In this document: one piece after another, positions 24,301 through 31,259 of the stretch
How positions within the stretch are numbered: the first letter of the stretch is position 1
Layout of the letters: each line of letters begins with the position of its first letter
NCBI GenBank assembly: GCA_905221605.1
Contig: CAJNDS010002283.1
Coordinates: forward strand, 267,986 to 300,485
Length of the DNA stretch: 32,500 nt
Source: Symbiodinium natans
Taxonomy: Eukaryota; Sar; Dinophyceae; Suessiales; Symbiodiniaceae
Direction: 5' to 3'
Position numbers and translations under genes: made by a program
The notes under the pieces: generated by a model
Seen by the model: only the letters and a program-made list of their open reading frames with translations
What the model was told of the DNA's origin: nothing
Databases searched by the model: none

Positions 24301-27300
24301 GGGGTTTAGGGTTAAATCAGGTTCAGGGTTTAAGATTCAAGTTGGGCTAAGGCAAGAGGGCAGCCTTAAGCCCCTCAGCCCTTGTGAAGCAAGGACAACT
24401 CCTACTTCAGCCGCTACAAGGAGACTTCGTTTCCTTGAACCCTTCAACCTTAAACCCTCTAACCCTCTAACCCCAAACCCTCTAACCCTCTAACCCTCTA
24501 AACCCTAAACCCTACTTGGAGGTTCATGATAAACCCTAAACCCTAAACCCTAAACCCTAAACCCTAAACCCTAAACCCTAAACCCTAAATCCTAAACCCT
24601 AAACCCTAAACCCTAAACCCTAAACCCTAAAACTGTGCCGGAAAAGAGGACGCCATGGCTGACGACAACCTGCTCTGGTTCCCGACGGACGAGGCGCTGC
24701 ACACGGACCCAGGCCGGGATTGAAGGGACTGGGGATCTCCCAGAAAGTTTGGGGGTTTCGGGTTTTTGGTTTTGGGGTTTAGGATCAGGGTTTAGGGTTT
24801 AGGATCAGGGTTTAGGGTTTAGGATTGGGGTTTAGGGTCTAGAGTTTTCGGGTTCAGGGGTCAGGCTTTTAGGCAGAGTTTGGGGGGATAGTAGGGTTTG
24901 GAGGTTTAGGCCTCTGCTACCGGAAATTCTCCACCAAAACACCTGAAGCGTGTGCTTCACCCACACCCTTGCACCCCCTACACCTGGAGGTCAGCCCTAA
25001 ACCTCCCAACCCCCAAACCTTTAGCCCGAACGCCCTAAGGCCCCTAAGGCCTCTAAGCCCCTAAGCCCCTCAGCCCCTAAGCCCCTAAACCCTAAACCCC
25101 AAACACTAAACCCTAAACCCTAAACCCCAACCCTAAATCCAAACCCTGACCCCTAACCGCTAAACCCTAAACCCTACACCCTAAATCCTAAACCCTAAAC
25201 CCTAAACCCTAAACCCTAAACCCTAAACCCTAAACCCTAAACCCTAAACCCTAAACCCTAAACCCTAAGCCCCTAACCGAAGAGGCTTCAAGCCCCACTT
25301 CGGCAAGTATGCCGCGGACCAGTGCCTAGGCAATGATCCTCAGGATCCTTCTCAGGTTTGATGGGTTTAGGGTTTAGGGTTTAGGGTTTAGGGTTTAGGG
25401 TTTAGGGTTTAGGGTTTAGGGTTTAGGGTTTAGGGTTTAGGGTTTAGGGGCGTAGAAAGGTTGAGGGCTTGTCGACTCGAGGTTTGGCGGGTCTGGGTTT
25501 AGTGCCAGGGCTGTCGGGGGTTTGGGGGTTCGGAGGTCAAGGGCTTGGGGCTCACTGGTCTGGTGTTTCGGGGTTTTGATGGTTTTGGTTCAGGGTTCCG
25601 GGTTTGGGTTTAGGGTTTAGGGTTTAGAGTTTAGGGTTTAGGGTTTAGGGTTTAGGGTTTAGGGTTTAGGGTTTAGGGTTTAGGGTTTAGGGTTTAGGGT
25701 TTAGGGTTTAGGGTTTAGGGGCGAGAGGCGGTATACTAAGGGCCCCTACTTTCTCAAGAGAACCTGCACACGTGACTCACGCAAAAGGTGCCCCTCAGCC
25801 CCCAGAAAGCCAATGCTGCCCCTCAAACCCTTCTAGTACCCTAAGCCCTAAACCCAAAACCCTAAACCCTGAACCCTAAACCCAAAGGGCCGTCTCGGCC
25901 CATAGGGTCTACTGACCCGAATTTAACCATAGGCCCTACACCCGATGAACCTGAACCCTTCAACCTTAAACCCCATAAATCTGAACCCTTTAACCCGAAA
26001 ACCCTCTAGCAAAGCCCAAACCATAAACCCTAAACCCTGAACCCTGAACCCTAAACCCTGAACCCTGAACCCTGAACCCTGAACCCTAAACCCTAAACCC
26101 TAAGGAATGCTTTCTTTGCCGACTACGCCCGCGCGCACAAGAAGCTTTCAGAGCTCGGGGCAAGGTTTGAGCCGCAGGGCGGCGTCAAAATTTGAAGGCT
26201 TTAGGGTTTAGGGTTTAGGGTTTAGGGTTTAGGGTTTAGGGTAGCCCCCAAGTAACCCCTAAATAACCCCCAAGGTCCCTTATGATTAAGGGTCCCTCCT
26301 TTCGTGCATTGACAAACCCGAAGCCTTGACCGCGACTGGCGCTCCACGCCTGCTGATGCTCTGTAGGCATGTAGGCAAAGACACCACAGAAACACGCGAC
26401 AGAAGCAGCCGTGAGAAAAGAGGTGCGACCCCAGTCTGGGCAAACCCTACACCCTAAACCTTAGACCCTAAACCCCCCCAACTTGAAGCCCCAAACCCGA
26501 AGCCCTACGGCAAGCTCCCATCCTCCAGCCTTAAGCCCTCGCGGGACCCTCAACCTAAACCTAAACCCTAAACCCTGAACCCTGAACGCTAAACCCTAAA
26601 CCCTAAACCCTAAACCCTAAACCCTAAACCCTAAACCCTAAACCCTAAACCCTAAACCCTAAACCCTAAACCCTAAACCCTAAACCCTAAACCCTAAACC
26701 CTAACACCTAAACCCTAAACCCTAAACCCTAAACCCTAAACCCTAAACCCTAAACCCTAAACCCTAAACCCTAAACCCTAAACCCTAAACCCTAAACCCT
26801 AAACCCTAAACCCTAAACCCTAAACCCTAAACCCTAAACCCTAAACCCTTAGCCAAAGCCTAAAGCCTGCGTGTGATGGGCTTTGCCGAAACTGGGGGCT
26901 CAAAGCTTAGCCCAAGTTCCTCCTAATGCCTTGGGCTCCACGGTTTCGGGTTTAGGGTTCCCTATAGGGTTCAGGGATCAGGTTTAGAAAGTACTCGGAC
27001 CCTTGGTGTGTTCACTATTTGTTCCCCTTTGTTCGCTGATCTTCTGGTGAGGTTGTCGTCCCCTTTTGGGGACTAGGAACTAGGGTTTAGGGTTTGGGGC
27101 GACTCTGCTCATGGTACCTCTTCCTAGACGTCTTGTGCCGAGAGCGTTTGGAATTAGAAGTTTTGGGGAAGCAGGAGTGAAGGGCCATGAATAGTACGCC
27201 TGCGCAGGGGCGCGCCCTGCAGCGTCGACGTCATGTCTTTGGTTGCCCCAATCCCTTTGGACGTCGAAGTGCATGATGGAACCCTAAACCCTAAACCCTA

Positions 27301-30300
27301 GACCCTAGACCCCAGACCCTAGACCCCAAACCCTAAACCCTACTGTAAACCCTAAACCCTATGGGGATTGTGAGATGCCGCATTTGGAGTCGGCGCTCAA
27401 CTTTCCAACCCGTGGGTCAGCCTCCCACAATAGTTCTAGGGTTAGGATGGGTTAGGATTTAGGGTTTAGTTAGGGTTTAGAGTGTAGGGTTTAGGGTTTA
27501 GGGTTTCGGGTTAGATTTGAGTAGGCCTCTTCCGCATGTTTGGGGGTCTTTCTGGGCACCGGTCAGCAAGCACAGCGGCGTAGTGGCGTCGCATCTTTTC
27601 TCATGTTACTCAAGGCTTTCCGCTCGCGACATGTGTGGTGCATCCCTAAATACCCTAAACCCTTCACCCTAAACCCTCAACCCTAAACCCTAAACCCTAA
27701 ACCCTTGCGACACACCCTGCGGACCCCGATCCAGATGTAGAAGCATCCTTGGCGGCCAAATGAACCCCGGGACCATTTACCCTCTACTAGTATAATGCCT
27801 ATTAGGGTAGAGGAACCAGAAACCCCTTTAGGATTCATTTGATTATCTTAAGGAGGATCATAAACCCTCTACTAGTATAATCCCTACTAGGGGTCTATGA
27901 ACCATAAGCCTTGTTAGGGTTCTTCATGTGGTCCTTCAGGATGATATCTGTCTATCCAAGGTAGGGGCTGGGCGAAGTAGTGGGTTTAGGGTTTAGGGCC
28001 CTCCGCCCTGGGTGCTAAACTCTCCAGTCTTGCAAAACCGGGCCCTGGACCCTTCGCGCTCCAAAACCTACCCAAGGTTGGTTCAGGGTTCGGTGAGGGC
28101 TCGGGGTTCGGGTTTCGGTTTAGGTTTTAGGGTTTAGGGTTTAGAGTTTAGAGTTTAGGGTTTAGAGTTCAGGGTATAGGGTTTAGGTTTTAGGGTTTAG
28201 GGTTTAGGGTTTTCGGATTGAGGCTTTTGAAGCACCAGGATTAGTTGTTAGGGCTCGGGCAAAGTGTTTTCAGGGATAGGGTACGGTTCGCCTTCCCCCG
28301 TTAGGGTCCAGGGCTAGGCGCTGGCTTGCGGGGGCCCCTACGATCTCAACTCTTCAGTCTAAATCCCAAACTCCGATCCAAAGACCCCGTCAAAGCAAAT
28401 CAAAGAACGCTCAGGGAGTCGCGTTTAGGGTTTAGGATCTAGGGGTTCGGATGCATGTTCAACCTAGCCCTTAAAGCCCTGAACCTGGTTCTTAGCAGGG
28501 AATGAGGGAATTAGGCCCCCATGTTGCCCTTCAGAGGGATTCTATAGGGTACCTCGTTCCCTTTAGGGCCCCATATACCCTTTCATTCCTTCATTCCCTA
28601 CGAAGAGCCAGCCAGACTTTCCCAGTATATATTGCCGTGTATACGTAGTCCCTATATACCTACGTAGCCCTTAACTAACCCCCAAGTAACCCTTAAGGTC
28701 CCCCTAAACCCTTGAACCCTAAACCCTAAACCCTAAACCCTAAAACCTAAAACCTAAACCCTAAACCCTAAACCCTAAGCCCTAAACCCTAAACCCTAAA
28801 CCCTAAATCCTACTAAGAACCGGCCAGACTTGCCCAGGATTGGGGAATGCGGGCTATCAAGTCCGTGCTGGTCGTGGCCGGAGGCTTCAAGCGCAACTCG
28901 GCGGAGTCGGCGTTTGGGGGGGGGGGGGGGGGGGGGGGGAAACCCTAAACCCAAAACCCTAGACCCTAGACCCTAAACCTGAAACCCGAAACCCGAAACC
29001 CTAAACCCTAAACCCTAAACCCTATCCCCTGAGCCCTAAACCCAAAAGCCCTAAGCCCTAAACCCTAAACTCTGTGGGGGGGTCTTTGGAGGGCTTAGAG
29101 TTCTTTTTTAGGCCACGTGGAGAGCCACATCGCCTTCAGGTACAGTAGATAGATGTACATCACACCACGCAGCTTTCAAACTGTAGATCTTTGTGGGCTT
29201 TTGACACCCTAGGGCTTAGGGTTTTAGGTTGAGGGTTTGGGGTTTTAGGGTTTAGGTTTCGGGTTTCGGGTTCCAATCCTTCAACCTTTGCATATGTCCC
29301 CCGAACCCCCTAGAGGAAGGTTCTGCAGGGTTTTAGCAGTCGAGCTTTTTGAGCAAAAACTCTAAGCCACTTACTAAACCTTAGATACTACGACCCGTAT
29401 GCCAGTAGGCCCTTGTCTCCTTTTTTTCGGGCTGGGGTTCAACAAGGGCAGCCTTGTTATTGCTAGGTTACTCCCTAAAACCCCTAAAACCTAAAACCTA
29501 AACCCTAAGCCCTAAGCCCTAAGCCCTAAACCTTAAACCCGAAACCCGAAACCCAACCCCTGAGGCGCAGATGCGACCTTGTCAGAGCAGGCGGTGCTCA
29601 TGCGCTCGCTTCGAGTCACTCGGTCTGTGGGTCAACGGGTTGTCTACACCCCACGCCCAGGAACCCGTGTAGGGCTTAGGGTTTACTGGTTTAGGGTTTA
29701 GGGTTAAGGGTTTAGGGTTTAGGGCGTTTAGGGTTTGAGGGTGTAAGTTATTACCCCACTCACCTTCGCCAAGGACACCAATGTGGCCAAGATTGAGGGT
29801 GACGACCTGAAGATCTTCATGGGTCTGCTGGCAGACCTTTTCCCAGGCAGGACGTAGGACGGCCTAGACGGCCTAGACGGCCTCGACCCTAAACCCTAAA
29901 CTGAAACCCTACGTCAAACCCTAAACAATGCGAGTTGAGGGCACATATCCAAGAACTGAGTCATGTTCATGCGTGCTGCTGAAGATCTTTTTTGGGCTAA
30001 ATTGGATCTAGTATTGCACGTCTTGGGTCATTGGGTTCACGTATGATTTTTTTCGAAACATGGAACCCTCTGAACAAGGACCAACAAACTTAAACCCTAA
30101 ACCCTAAACCTTATGCAAAATCGCCAGCGGTGCCCCAGCACTTGGATTTTCCCCCACCCCCGGCAGGCATTGACGTGCCCCGTGCACGCGACTACGAAAT
30201 GGAGGCGGGCGATAGATACAGTTTAGCAGAAACCCTACACCCTGAACTCCAATTTAAATCCCAACCATTGGTGGTTGCTCCAGGGTTAAGGGTTGAGGGT

Positions 30301-31046
30301 TGAGGGTTTATGGTTGAGGGTTTAGGGTTTAGGGTTTAGGGCTCCGGCCTAGATGGTCTATTTCTGTCGCGCGATGACCTTCTTCTGAGCGTGGCGCAGC
30401 ATCAACCAACCCCAAACAGACCCTCACTTGGTTCCAACTGCAGCTATGAAGGGTTCTACTTGCAAACCAGTTTAGGGTTTAGGGTCAAGGGTTTAGGGTG
30501 TGGAGAAGATTCCGAACCCGACGAAGAACTTCAGGATTCTGGGCTTGGTTAGATTGGCAGGAAGTGCTGGTGGACGTTATGCAGAACGACTACGGCTACA
30601 CGCATGATCCGGATGGCTACCTCCTGCTGAAGATCACGCAGCTGATCGAGTTGTTAGGACCATGGGTTAAGAATCCGAACCCCCCCCACCCCCAAGCTCT
30701 CGTCCCTAGCCCCTGAGGGCTAAACCCAAAGCCCTCAACTCATCCCCCAAAACCCTGAACCCCAAACCCTAACCCTGAACCCCGATCCTCAAACCAATTT
30801 TCGGGGGCCATCCCAATCGTTCAGCCAGGCTAAACGAGCGCGCGGAGGGGGGCCGAAACCCTTTCACCCTCAAGGGGCCCCTTTCCCCTGATCAAGGCCT
30901 CTCCGAAGGTTTTTGAGGTTCAAGCCCCTAACGTCGAAACCCCGAAGCCATGATGCTGATGCTGATGCTGATGCTGATGCTGATGCTGATGCTGATGCTG
31001 ATGCTGATGATGCTGATGCTGATGATGATGATGATGATGCTGATGC

Positions 31047-31087
<41 letters not shown>

Positions 31088-31228
31088 CATCTTGAGGGGC
31101 CCTCGCTAGCTGGACCGTCTTTCGCACTCCCAGCTGCGTTGGAAGAAGAAGAAGAAGACGAAGAAGAAGAAGAAGAAGAAGAAGAAGAAGAAGAAGAAGA
31201 AGAAGAAGAAGAAGAAGAAGAAGAAGAA

Positions 31229-31259
<31 letters not shown>

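Larger units (their letters stand above)
26196..28837. other. APX 3' flank and remainder of dynein intron 15 (2.6 kb)
   Basis: TTTAGGG at 26200-26242, a long CCCTAAA array at 26560-26850, mostly unique sequence at 26860-28700 (several short open frames, none recognisable), paired CTACTAGTATAAT elements at 27780-27890, degenerate TTTAGGG at 28110-28210 and CCCTAAA at 28715-28810 before exon 16. I see no further exon of either gene. Confidence 0.65.

Noticed and set aside
20341-26195. Cytochrome c peroxidase or catalase-peroxidase instead of APX
   Set aside because: The Arg at the Arg172 position and the FDNSYF, PTDxAL and AHKKLSELG blocks fit APX better, and the domain is single.
26196-28700. 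Further genes downstream of APX (short frames near 26222-26443 and 27080-27274, minus strand)
   Set aside because: The frames are short, without recognisable motifs, and run into C-strand telomere words at their ends.
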